From the NCBI RefSeq assembly GCF_020165495.1, contig NZ_JAIUIE010000007.1, positions 62,001-126,000 of the forward strand: a DNA stretch of 64,000 nucleotides. The letters are read 5' to 3'. This document shows positions 35,112 through 43,308 of the stretch, in pieces. The position numbers and the translations under genes were made by a program. The notes beneath the pieces are model-generated. The model saw only the letters and a program-made list of their open reading frames with translations, was not told the origin of the DNA and did no database searches. This DNA is from Mesorhizobium sp. BR1-1-16. Lineage in GTDB: Bacteria; Pseudomonadota; Alphaproteobacteria; Rhizobiales; Kaistiaceae. Position 1 is the stretch's first letter, and every line of letters begins with the position of its first letter.

Positions 35112-36582
35112 GAACGATCTCCTCGCGGCGACCGACAAGGCGGGTCCGCGCCGTCGATGTCCCGGCCGCTTCCAGAAGCGCCTTTCCGAGCAGGGCATGC
35201 GCGATCTCGGCGCGGTACGCGGCGCTGGCGCGGTGATCGTCGAGCGGCGCGTAATCCTCGCGCAGCGCCGCAAAGGCATTCGACCATGCCGCGGAATCGC
35301 GGATCGCCGAGCCATTCAGCGCTGCTTCGGCGCCTTTCGCCCGCTTGGGCGTCCCCGCCATGCCGCCATAGGCGATCCGGGCCTCGCGAACGAGGCCGTC
35401 GGCGTCGAGCGTGAAGCGGAAGGCACCCATGACGGCCGAGATGTCCTGGTCGAAGCGCTTCGTTACCTTGTAGCAGCGGAACACCTGATCTTCGCGCAGC
35501 CTAGGCACCAGCAATCCGGTGACGAATTCGCCGGAGGCGCGGTTCTGCTTGCCGTAATCGATGAAGAAATCCTCCAGCGGAATGACCCGCGCCCGATCGC
35601 CGCGCCGGAGCTCCATGGTCGCCCCGAGCGCGATCAGCGCCGGCGGCGTGTCGCCGATCGGCGAACCATTGGCGACATTGCCGCCGACCGTGCCGCTGGC
35701 GCGAACCTGCTTGGAGCCGATGCGGCGGAAGAGCTCGCCGAGATCGGGATCGATAGCGCGCATATAGGGCTCGGCGGTCGCATAAGTCGCGGTGGCACCG
35801 ATCAGGATCTCGCGGCCGGTGTCCTCGATGCGGTTCATCCCGGCGACGCGGCCGATATGGATGATCTTGGGAATGTCGCGGAGCTGCTTGGTAATCCAAA
35901 GGCCGACATCGGTGGCGCCGGCGACGATCACCGCCGTCGGATGTCTCTGATAGAGCGCCGCCAGCGCATCGACGGAGGCCGGGGCAGCGAAGAACCGCTC
36001 TTCGTCGCCGATAAAGAGGTCCCGATCGTCGGCAAGGAACTGCAGAATTCCGGCGGTATCGGCGCTCGCCCGGTGGAATTTGTCAGCGCGGGGCGCGGTC
36101 GAGGCCTCGAGGCCCGCATCGACGATCGGCCGATAACCGGTACAGCGGCAAAGATTGCCGGCGATCCAGTCATTGATCTCGCCACGCGTCACCGGGCCCT
36201 CGCTGGCATGGAACAGCGCAAACAGGCTCATGACGAAGCCGGGCGTGCAAAAGCCGCATTGCGAGCCATGCCGGTCGACCATCGCCTGCTGAATCGGATG
36301 CAGCGTGTCGCCGTCGGCCAGGTCCTCGATTGCGACCACCTCGGTGCCATCCACCATGCCGAGAAGCTGGATGCAGGCATTCACGGGCTCGTAGACGACC
36401 TCGCCATTGCGGCAGCGGCCGATTGCGACCGTGCAGGCACCGCAATCGCCCTCGCCGCAGCCTTCCTTGGTCCCCTTGGCGCCTTCGTCAAGGCGAAGAT
36501 GGTCGAGGAGCATCGTCATCGGGTCGAAATCGCCGACCTCGACAATGCCACCACGGCGGATGAATCGAATGGTGTCGCGCAT
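35098..36582 (-). CDS. xdhA: Xanthine dehydrogenase, FeS and FAD subunit
   Basis: A 494-residue small subunit. An N-terminal plant-type 2Fe-2S ferredoxin domain (EGCGEGDCGAC) is followed by the alpha-helical 2Fe-2S domain (QCGFCTPGF and NLCRCTGYRPI). From about residue 195 comes the FAD-binding domain with VIVAGATDVGL and GTVGGNVANGSPIGD. It carries electrons from the Moco of XdhB to NAD. It starts 4 bases after uraH. Confidence 0.97.
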   Translation of the reverse strand: MRDTIRFIRRGGIVEVGDFDPMTMLLDHLRLDEGAKGTKEGCGEGDCGACTVAIGRCRNGEVVYEPVNACIQLLGMVDGTEVVAIEDLADGDTLHPIQQAMVDRHGSQCGFCTPGFVMSLFALFHASEGPVTRGEINDWIAGNLCRCTGYRPIVDAGLEASTAPRADKFHRASADTAGILQFLADDRDLFIGDEERFFAAPASVDALAALYQRHPTAVIVAGATDVGLWITKQLRDIPKIIHIGRVAGMNRIEDTGREILIGATATYATAEPYMRAIDPDLGELFRRIGSKQVRASGTVGGNVANGSPIGDTPPALIALGATMELRRGDRARVIPLEDFFIDYGKQNRASGEFVTGLLVPRLREDQVFRCYKVTKRFDQDISAVMGAFRFTLDADGLVREARIAYGGMAGTPKRAKGAEAALNGSAIRDSAAWSNAFAALREDYAPLDDHRASAAYRAEIAHALLGKALLEAAGTSTARTRLVGRREEIVHAAE

Positions 36583-36586
36583 GGGG

Positions 36587-36937
36587 TCAGCTGCCGCGAT
36601 AGGTTGAATAGCCGAAGGGCGAGATCAGCAGCGGCACATGATAATGCTGGCCGGGCTCCGCGATCCCGAAGCGGATCGGGACGACGTCGAGGAATGCCGG
36701 CTCCGGCAGGTCGATTGCACCTTGCTTCAGATAGTCTCCGGCATGGAAGACGAGTTCATAGACCCCCGCCGAAAAGGCGTCGCCTTCGAGGAGTGGACCG
36801 TCGACCCGCCCGTCGGAATTGGTCACGGCCGAATGAACCAGGACCCTTTCGGAATCAAGGCGATAGAGCTCGATCTTGAGGCCAGCCGCCGGTCGGCCCG
36901 CCGCCGTATCGAGAACATGCGTCGTGAGGCGGCCCAT
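36587..36937 (-). CDS. uraH: 5-hydroxyisourate hydrolase (transthyretin-like)
   Basis: A 116-residue HIU hydrolase that opens 5-hydroxyisourate to OHCU. Typical marks are [14 protein letters not shown] at the N-terminus, the central RVDGPLL, and the C-terminal [18 protein letters not shown] with the YRGS tetrapeptide that separates the enzyme from transthyretin. AGGGAG six bases before the ATG at 36937 fixes the start. It is the first gene of the 12-gene purine array, with promoter-like elements upstream. Confidence 0.97.
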   Translation of the reverse strand: MGRLTTHVLDTAAGRPAAGLKIELYRLDSERVLVHSAVTNSDGRVDGPLLEGDAFSAGVYELVFHAGDYLKQGAIDLPEPAFLDVVPIRFGIAEPGQHYHVPLLISPFGYSTYRGS

Positions 36938-36969
36938 TCGAACTCCCTGCAAGGATTGCCTGGGCCCGC

Positions 36970-36983
36970 GCAGCTGAAGCTGC
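36970..36983. promoter_or_regulatory. Inverted repeat upstream of the purine operon
   Basis: GCAGCT and AGCTGC stand on either side of GA, 33 bases upstream of the uraH start. It may be an operator for a dimeric regulator, or a small hairpin in the leader. No regulator gene is nearby. Confidence 0.35.
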
Positions 36984-36990
36984 ACAAGCC

Positions 36991-37014
36991 TTAATCAAAT
37001 CGTACAATCAATCC
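36991..37014. promoter_or_regulatory. AT-rich element upstream of the purine operon (copy 1)
   Basis: A 24-base AT-rich stretch, beginning TTAATCAAATCG and ending CAATCAATCC with TA between. It stands out in GC-rich surroundings, 54 bases upstream of uraH on the reverse strand, where a promoter is expected. The same two blocks recur without the TA at 56068-56089. Confidence 0.45.
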
Positions 37015-37054
37015 GGCGCTGCACGCAATGGCGGCAGAATGTCCGCTCGCGCGA

Positions 37055-38038
37055 TCAATGCTTCGGAATGAGGACGACCGAACCCTGCGTGTGGCGGCCC
37101 TCGAGCGCGGTCTGCGCTGCTGCCGCGTCGGCCAGCGGAAAGCGCTCTGGCGCGTCGATGCGGACCTTGCCTGAAAGGATCATCCCGAAGAGATCGGAAG
37201 CCGCTTCGAGGAGCTCGGATCGCTTCGCGACATAATGCCCGAGCGTCGGCCGCGTCGCGTAAAGCGAGCCCTTGCGTTGCAAGAGGTTCATCTCGAAGGG
37301 CGGCACGGCGCCTGACGAGTTGCCGAACGACACCAGCATGCCTCGCGGCTTCAGGCAGTCAAGCGAGCCGATGAACGTATCCTTGCCGACCGAATCATAG
37401 ACGACGTCGCATTTGGCGCCCTCCGTGATCGCCGCGACGCGCTGGACGAAGTCCTCTTCGCGATAATTGATCACATGGTCGCAGCCGAGCGAAAGGGCGC
37501 GCTCGACCTTCTCGGCAGATCCCGCCGTGCCGATGACCGTCGCGCCAAGCGCCGCGGCCCACTGGCAAGCGATCGAGCCGACGCCGCCGGCCGCGGCGTG
37601 GAACAGCAGGACGGTCTGCGGTGTGACGACATAGGTCTGCCGCAGCAGGTAGCGGGCCGTGAGGCCCTTCAGGAGCACTGACGCGGCCACGGCATCATCG
37701 ATACCTTCGGGGATCGGCACCATCCGCTCGACGGGGGCGAGCCTCACCTCGCTATAGGCGCCGGTGGGGCCGGCATAACCGACGCGGTCGCCGACCGTGA
37801 TATCCGCGACGCCCTCGCCCACCGCCTCCACGACGCCGACACCCTCGCTGCCCGGCACGAAGGGCAGCGGCTGCGGCGGCGGGTAGAGGCCCGAGCGATG
37901 ATAGACATCGATGAAATTGAGGCCGATCGCAGTGTGGCGAAGGCGAACCTCGCCCGGGCCCGGAGCACCGACCTCAATGGCTTCGAAGCGAAGCGCCTCG
38001 GGGCCGCCTTGTGCATGGATGCGGATCGCTCGGGTCAT
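37055..38038 (-). CDS. NADPH:quinone oxidoreductase (QOR, zeta-crystallin type)
   Basis: A 327-residue zinc-free medium-chain reductase. Seen are the groES-like N-terminal fold (GLNFIDVYHRSGLYP, PFVPGSEGVGVV) and the NADPH-binding AAAGGVGSIACQWA motif. It reduces quinones by one or two electrons with NADPH. Catalytic zinc ligands are absent, as is normal for QOR. The ATG at 38038 has a GGAGGAGA site. It is separated from the purine operon by 118 bases, so it may be a separate transcript. Confidence 0.92.
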   Translation of the reverse strand: MTRAIRIHAQGGPEALRFEAIEVGAPGPGEVRLRHTAIGLNFIDVYHRSGLYPPPQPLPFVPGSEGVGVVEAVGEGVADITVGDRVGYAGPTGAYSEVRLAPVERMVPIPEGIDDAVAASVLLKGLTARYLLRQTYVVTPQTVLLFHAAAGGVGSIACQWAAALGATVIGTAGSAEKVERALSLGCDHVINYREEDFVQRVAAITEGAKCDVVYDSVGKDTFIGSLDCLKPRGMLVSFGNSSGAVPPFEMNLLQRKGSLYATRPTLGHYVAKRSELLEAASDLFGMILSGKVRIDAPERFPLADAAAAQTALEGRHTQGSVVLIPKH

Positions 38039-38065
38039 GAAGATTCTCCTCCGATGATCCCGCCG

Positions 38066-39229
38066 TCAGGCGGCGGCGGGTGCAAGTTCACCAGTCGTGC
38101 GGCGCGGACGCAAGCCGCCGGCCAGGGCAAGGCTGAGCAGGAGCGGCGGCAGCAGCATGGCGAGACCAAAACGCAGATCGAGATGCTGCGCCACAAAGCC
38201 GATCATCGGCGCGCCGACCAGGAACCCGAACAGCGCGAACAGCGACAGCAGCGCGACGTTCGGCGCCGCAAGCCGATCGCCGAGCCGCGCCGCCGCGGTG
38301 ACCCCGAGCGGGAAGCCGACCGAGCAGCCGAAGCCAAGCGCTGCGAGGCCGATCATCGCCTGGGATGCACCGGTACTCGTGACGACGATGCCGATCCCGA
38401 TGATCGTCACGGCGCCGCAGAAGCGCGCCAGCATCACCGGACCGAATCGCGTCGAAAGCCGGTCGCCGAGGAACCGTCCGGCGGCGATTGCGAACGCATA
38501 GGCAGTGTAGCCGAAACCGGCCTGGGCAAGTGGCGTGCCGATGATGTCGCGCAGGAACACCGCCGACCAGTCGGCCGCCGCGCCTTCGGCCATCGCGATG
38601 CCAAACACGAAGACGCAAAGCCCGATCAGCGCCTTCGATGGCCCTGACCAGTTGCGGCGTGGCTCCGCCGGATGCGCTGCCGCATCCGGTAGCCGCGGCA
38701 GCGTGAAGCCGAGCCAGAGCGCCGGAACGAGCAGCACCAGCGAGACAAGGCCGAGCGAGGCGTTGACCTCGACGGCGAGCGCCGCGAAGGCAACGCCGAT
38801 CAGGCTGCCGACCATCTGGCCAAGGCTCCAGAAGCCGTGACAGGTGCTCATGATCTTGCGGCCGGCGGCATGTTCGATCGCGTCGGCAGCGACATTCATG
38901 CCGAGCTCAAGACCCGAGACGGCCGTTCCGACAATCAGGAGCGCGAAGAAAAGGCTGGGCAGGTTCCACGCGAAGGCTGGCAACGGCGACAGCAGCAGGA
39001 ACACCGCGAAGCCGCCGATGATCGCTGCCCGCGCGCCGATCTTCGCGACGACGCGACCAGCAAATGGCAGCGTCATCAGGAGACCGATGGGCATGCCAAG
39101 CAGCGCCAGAGCCAGTTGCGCCGGGCCGAGGCCGAGCGCTGCCTGGATCTCGGGAATGCGCGGAAACCAGCTTCCGAGGACAATCGACTGAATAAAGAAG
39201 ATCGCCATGATGCGGCGGCTGTCAGACAT
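38066..39229 (-). CDS. MFS transporter (YbjJ-like), paralogue 1
   Basis: A 387-residue membrane protein with about twelve helices. The start (IFFIQSIVLGSWFPRIPEIQ) and the first loop (LPFAGRVVAKIGARAAII) are typical of the major facilitator superfamily. It is a close relative of the next gene (39269-40465), which has the same layout and similar motifs such as GMNVAADAIEHAAGRKIMS. Substrate unknown; both may be efflux pumps. It lies 27 bases upstream of the quinone reductase gene. Confidence 0.9.
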   Translation of the reverse strand: MSDSRRIMAIFFIQSIVLGSWFPRIPEIQAALGLGPAQLALALLGMPIGLLMTLPFAGRVVAKIGARAAIIGGFAVFLLLSPLPAFAWNLPSLFFALLIVGTAVSGLELGMNVAADAIEHAAGRKIMSTCHGFWSLGQMVGSLIGVAFAALAVEVNASLGLVSLVLLVPALWLGFTLPRLPDAAAHPAEPRRNWSGPSKALIGLCVFVFGIAMAEGAAADWSAVFLRDIIGTPLAQAGFGYTAYAFAIAAGRFLGDRLSTRFGPVMLARFCGAVTIIGIGIVVTSTGASQAMIGLAALGFGCSVGFPLGVTAAARLGDRLAAPNVALLSLFALFGFLVGAPMIGFVAQHLDLRFGLAMLLPPLLLSLALAGGLRPRRTTGELAPAAA

Positions 39230-39268
39230 GGCTCGTCTCGGGAGGCTGGGATGATCGGGCTAGGCGTT

Positions 39269-40465
39269 TCAGATGGCCGCTATGCCGCCCTTTGCGGCCG
39301 GCAGCGGCGGCGGATCCTTCTTCGGGCGAACCCGGACCTCGCCGGAAAGTAGCAGGCTCGCGCCGGCTGCGATGAGCAGCGTTGAAAGGCCAAGCCTGAG
39401 GCCGAAGGCCTCGGCTACGAAGCCGATCACGACGGGCCCGACCATGAAGCCGGAGAAGGCCAGCAGCGACAGCGCGGCGACGTTGACGGCGGGTGAGCCG
39501 TCACGCGACGCAGCAGCGGTGACGGCGAGCGGGAATATGATCGACACGCCGAAGCCTGCGGCGGCCGCGCCGATGATCACCAGAGCAGGATCAGCGGCGA
39601 GGATCATGGCGAGCAAGCCGGCAAGGCCGACGGAGCAGCAGACGCGCGCCATCATGGCCGCCCCGAACCGCGTCGAGAGCCAGTCGCCGGCGAGGCGGCC
39701 GGCCGCCATCAGGAAGCCGAAGGCGGTGAAGGCAAAACCGGTCACCGGCGGCGTTTGCCCAAACACATCGCGCAAATAGATCGCGCTCCAGTCGGTGATC
39801 GCGCCTTCGACCAGCAGCATGCCGAACGCGAAGAAGCAGAGCGCAATAATGTTGCGCGGCGGCAGCGCGAAGACGGGTCCCTTCTCGCCAGGCTCGGCTG
39901 AAGGCAGCGCGCCAAGAGCCGGCAGGCGCAGGGCGGTCAACTGGCTGGCGATGAGCACAAGGACGATCACAACTGCAATATGCTCGCCCGGCGGCAATCC
40001 AAAGGTCGCGGCGGCCGTTCCGGCAGCGCCGCCCGCCATCAGGCCAACGCTCCAGAAACCGTGGCAGCGCGACATCACCGTGCGCCCGATGGCCGCGCCG
40101 ATGCGATCGGCCGCGACGTTCATGCCGACTTCGAGCGGCCCCATGCCAAGCCCGACGAGCATCAGCGCGATGAACAGCATGACCGGAGAGAACGCGAAGC
40201 CCGGCAGCATCAACGGCAAGGCGTAGAACACGAAGCCATAGCGGATCGCCCGCCGCGGACCGAACTTTTCCACGAGCGGACCCGCGAACACCATCGAGCA
40301 GACAAGTCCGAATGGCAGGCCGAGCAGACAAAGTGCCAGCGCGCCCGGCGCGAGATCAAGCCGATGCTGGACATCGGGAATGCGAATGAGCCAATTCGAA
40401 AGCGCGAAGGAATAGATGAAGAACAGCCCCATGATGAGGCGTGCCGAAGCGAACGAAAGTGCCAT
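39269..40465 (-). CDS. MFS transporter (YbjJ-like), paralogue 2
   Basis: A 398-residue major facilitator protein with about twelve helices, starting with ALSFASARLIMGLFFIYSFA and IRIPDVQ. It shares GMNVAADRIGAAIGRTVMSR and a similar length with paralogue 1. The two genes look like an old tandem duplication. I start it at the ATG at 40465; the long upstream frame to 40723 runs into the terC gene and is not plausible. Substrate unknown. Confidence 0.9.
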   Translation of the reverse strand: MALSFASARLIMGLFFIYSFALSNWLIRIPDVQHRLDLAPGALALCLLGLPFGLVCSMVFAGPLVEKFGPRRAIRYGFVFYALPLMLPGFAFSPVMLFIALMLVGLGMGPLEVGMNVAADRIGAAIGRTVMSRCHGFWSVGLMAGGAAGTAAATFGLPPGEHIAVVIVLVLIASQLTALRLPALGALPSAEPGEKGPVFALPPRNIIALCFFAFGMLLVEGAITDWSAIYLRDVFGQTPPVTGFAFTAFGFLMAAGRLAGDWLSTRFGAAMMARVCCSVGLAGLLAMILAADPALVIIGAAAAGFGVSIIFPLAVTAAASRDGSPAVNVAALSLLAFSGFMVGPVVIGFVAEAFGLRLGLSTLLIAAGASLLLSGEVRVRPKKDPPPLPAAKGGIAAI

Positions 40466-40616
40466 CTGAAATCTGCCGGCGGTGTGCGGAAACAGCCGCT
40501 TGCGCGACCGGGGCTGAAGTCCGCTGCTGACGGATTCGCCGATCCTTTCGAGATCTGCCTTTTCTACAGGCAGTCGCGTCGGCTGGCAATCACCGGCCGA
40601 CGCGATCTGAACCGAT

Positions 40617-41333
40617 TCAGTGGCTTCGTTTCCGGCGCGCCGAGACGTTGAGAATTTCGACGAAAGCCGAGAACGCCATGGCCGTATAGATGTAGCCGCG
40701 CGGGATATGGAAGCCGACGCCATCGGCGACCAGCGCGATGCCGATCATCAGCAGGAAGGCCAGTGCGAGCATCTTGGTGGTCGGGTGCCGCTCGATGAAG
40801 CCGGCGATGGCGCCGGATGCGAGATACATGACGCCCATCGCGATCACGACAGCGGCAATCATGATCTCGACATGCTCGGCCATGCCGATCGCGGTCACGA
40901 TCGAATCGACCGAGAACACCATATCGATGACGATGATCTGCGCGATGACCGCCGTGAAGCCGGCCGTGACGGGCTTCGAGCCGTCCTCTCCATGCCCTTC
41001 GACGCCCTGATGAATCTCGTGCGTCGCCTTGTAGATAAGGAACAGGCCGCCCGCGAGCAGGATGAGGTCGCGCCAGGACAGGCCTTTGCCGAGGATGGTG
41101 ATGACCGGTTCGGTCAATCCGATCAGCCAGGAGAGGATCAGCAGCAGCGCGATGCGGAAGACGAGTGCGAGCGCGAGGCCGATCTGCCGCGCCCGCTTGC
41201 CTTCAGCGGCCGGCAGGCGGCTCACCAGCACCGAGATGAACACGATGTTGTCGATGCCGAGGACGATCTCCATGGCGGTCAGCGTCAGCAGGCTCGCCCA
41301 GGCGCTCGCCTCGAACAGGAGATCCAGATTCAT
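40617..41333 (-). CDS. TerC-family membrane protein
   Basis: A 238-residue integral membrane protein with seven to eight helices. The TerC signature is clear: AMEIVLGIDNIVFIS near the N-terminus and IDMVFSVDSIVTAIG in the second half, each with the acidic residues thought to bind metal. TerC proteins help with tellurite resistance or with manganese export and loading of secreted enzymes. I looked for a yybP-ykoY manganese riboswitch upstream and did not find one. Confidence 0.93.
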   Translation of the reverse strand: MNLDLLFEASAWASLLTLTAMEIVLGIDNIVFISVLVSRLPAAEGKRARQIGLALALVFRIALLLILSWLIGLTEPVITILGKGLSWRDLILLAGGLFLIYKATHEIHQGVEGHGEDGSKPVTAGFTAVIAQIIVIDMVFSVDSIVTAIGMAEHVEIMIAAVVIAMGVMYLASGAIAGFIERHPTTKMLALAFLLMIGIALVADGVGFHIPRGYIYTAMAFSAFVEILNVSARRKRSH

Positions 41334-41433
41334 CGTGTCGCCCTCGCCCCGTGAAAGAGAATTCCGGCGGCGGATTGCCGGCGGATGTTGACCGTCGCAA
41401 TCCGCATGCCGGCTGTTTGTTCCCGCTCCGAAC

Positions 41434-42144
41434 TCAAGGCCCGACCACGCGCGGCCGCGTCGCCTGCAGCAGGGCGCCGATGACCGTCAGATAGGTTGTG
41501 GTCACGCCAAGCGCGGCGAGGACGAGGCTTCCGGGCTTGAAACCGGCAATCACGGTCAGGACCGAAAGCAGCGCCCAGGCGAAGGTCACGGCAAGCGTCA
41601 GCGGCCGCAGCCGCTTGACGCGGAACGGGTGCACGAATTCGATCGGCGCGAAAGTGAGGACAGCGAACAGAACGATGACGGCCGCCGCGGCAGCTTGCGG
41701 CAAAGCGAAGGCCATCAGCACGAAGACCACCATGTTCCAAACAGCCGGAAAGCCGCGAAAGCCGTAGTCGGCCGTCTTCATGCGCGTATCGGCGAAATAG
41801 ATCGCGCCCACCACGACGACCAGCACCGCGCCGGGAACGGCCAGCTGCGGCGGCAGGATATCGGAGCGCGCAAGGATCAGGGCGGGAATGAACACATAAG
41901 TCGAATAGTCGATGACGAGATCAAGGATCGCGCCATCGAACCACGGCACGCGTTCCTCGACGCGGACCAGGCGCGCCAGCGGCCCATCGATCCCATCGAC
42001 GAAAAGCGCCGCGCCGAGCCAAAGGAAGGTCTCGACGAAGTCGCCACGTCCGGCCGCGATCGCCGCCAGCAGCGAAAACGCCGCGCCGCTCGTCGTCAGC
42101 ATATGGACGATCCAGCTGCTCGTCCGCGGCCAGGCCTTGATCAT
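41434..42144 (-). CDS. pcs: Phosphatidylcholine synthase
   Basis: A 236-residue CDP-alcohol phosphatidyltransferase with about six to seven helices. It joins choline and CDP-diacylglycerol to make phosphatidylcholine, a membrane lipid typical of Rhizobiales. The catalytic motif is visible as DGPLAR, then DGAILDLVIDY (DGxxAR with GxxxDxxxD). The ATG at 42144 is preceded by a purine-rich GGGGAAAGCGGAAG stretch. Divergent from the YeeE pair, with a 235-base spacer. Confidence 0.92.
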   Translation of the reverse strand: MIKAWPRTSSWIVHMLTTSGAAFSLLAAIAAGRGDFVETFLWLGAALFVDGIDGPLARLVRVEERVPWFDGAILDLVIDYSTYVFIPALILARSDILPPQLAVPGAVLVVVVGAIYFADTRMKTADYGFRGFPAVWNMVVFVLMAFALPQAAAAAVIVLFAVLTFAPIEFVHPFRVKRLRPLTLAVTFAWALLSVLTVIAGFKPGSLVLAALGVTTTYLTVIGALLQATRPRVVGP

Positions 42145-42379
42145 CGCTTCCGCTTTCCCCACGCTGGACCGGACAGGCCGGTTCGCGCCCTCGCCCGCCG
42201 CCACCCGGCGGATGGCCGGTCCCGTTGCGGCGCGGGCAGAATTGTCGATAGGGTCTCCTCGCCGGGCTGGCAAGAGCAGGACGGCGAAGAGTGCGGCGTC
42301 CTGTCGCCTGCGACATCGCCCCGGGTTGCGGCACCGCGCTTCGGTGTTCAATTTCAAGCGCAACCGTCCGGAGCATTTG

Positions 42380-42817
42380 ATGATCGGATTCTCGCCCGTT
42401 TCCGCGACCATTGGCGGTGCCCTGATCGGGCTCGGCGCGGGACTGCTTTGGATCATCAACGGTCGCGTCGCGGGCGTCTCCAATATCTTCGGCAGTCTGA
42501 TCTTCGGCGCGCTCGCTGATCTGCCCTGGCGCCTGCTGTTCCTGGTCGGCCTCCCGCTCGGTGCAGCAATCGGACTGGAATTCGGGCCCGATCTCATCTC
42601 GGATATGTCGGGCGCCCTGCCGAAGCTCGGTCTGCCACCGGCGCTGATCGCCGTCGCGGGCTTTCTCGTGGGCGTTGGGACAGCGCTGGCGCGGGGCTGC
42701 ACATCGGGTCATGGCGTTGTCGGTCTCGCCAATCTTTCGGTCAGGTCGTTTCTCGCGGTTGCGATCTTCATGACAACGGCCGTGCTGACCGTCCTGTTCG
42801 CGAAGCAATGGCCATGA
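42380..42817 (+). CDS. YeeE/YedE family sulfur transporter, first half
   Basis: A 145-residue membrane protein with about four helices. The motif ALARGCTSGHGVVGLANLS holds the Cys typical of YeeE (TsuA) thiosulfate transporters. In Rhizobiales the transporter is split into two adjacent genes; this is the first. A GGAG site precedes the ATG at 42380. It overlaps the second half (ATGA). Confidence 0.88.
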   Translation: MIGFSPVSATIGGALIGLGAGLLWIINGRVAGVSNIFGSLIFGALADLPWRLLFLVGLPLGAAIGLEFGPDLISDMSGALPKLGLPPALIAVAGFLVGVGTALARGCTSGHGVVGLANLSVRSFLAVAIFMTTAVLTVLFAKQWP

Positions 42818-43308
42818 CAGACCGGGACCGCCGCCGCAGCGTCCTGTTTCATGCCGCCGCGCTCGTCTCGGGCACGGTCTTCGGCCTCGGACTGGCGGTT
42901 TCGGGGATGATCTATCCAGAGAAGGTCAAGGCGTTCCTCGATGTGTCGCGCATCGGCTCGGGCGGCTGGGATCCGAGCCTCGCCTTCGTGATGGCGGCGG
43001 CCGTGATCGTCACGATGATGGCGGTGCGGATCGGCCATCGTCGTCGTCGCCCACTGGCGGCATTGTCGTTCTCGCAGCCTCATACAAAGCGGATCGAGGG
43101 GCAGTTAGCGATCGGCGCGGCGCTTTTCGGCGTTGGATGGGGGCTTTCCGGGCTGTGTCCCGGCCCTGCTGTCGCCGATCTTGTGTTTGCGTCGCCTGCC
43201 ATCATCCTGTTTCTGGTATCGATGCTACTCGGCGTGGCCGTCGTCCATCTGTGGCGGCGGCGTGTGCAACGCGCCACCGCAGGCATCGCGCAGGAGGTTG
43301 AACCGTGA
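42814..43308 (+). CDS. YeeE/YedE family sulfur transporter, second half (DUF6691-like)
   Basis: A 164-residue membrane protein and partner of the preceding gene. It contains GTVFGLGLAVSGMIYPEKV and GWGLSGLCPGPAVADL, the second conserved Cys motif of the family. The ATG at 42814 overlaps the stop of the first half; an ATG two codons earlier (42808) is possible. Together the halves should import thiosulfate or a related sulfur species. A GTG-start hydroxylase gene overlaps its end. Confidence 0.88.
   Translation: MTDRDRRRSVLFHAAALVSGTVFGLGLAVSGMIYPEKVKAFLDVSRIGSGGWDPSLAFVMAAAVIVTMMAVRIGHRRRRPLAALSFSQPHTKRIEGQLAIGAALFGVGWGLSGLCPGPAVADLVFASPAIILFLVSMLLGVAVVHLWRRRVQRATAGIAQEVEP

Noticed and set aside
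41334-41433. A yybP-ykoY manganese riboswitch upstream of the TerC gene
   Set aside because: Such switches often precede terC, but the GGGGAGUA-type conserved core is not present in this short leader.
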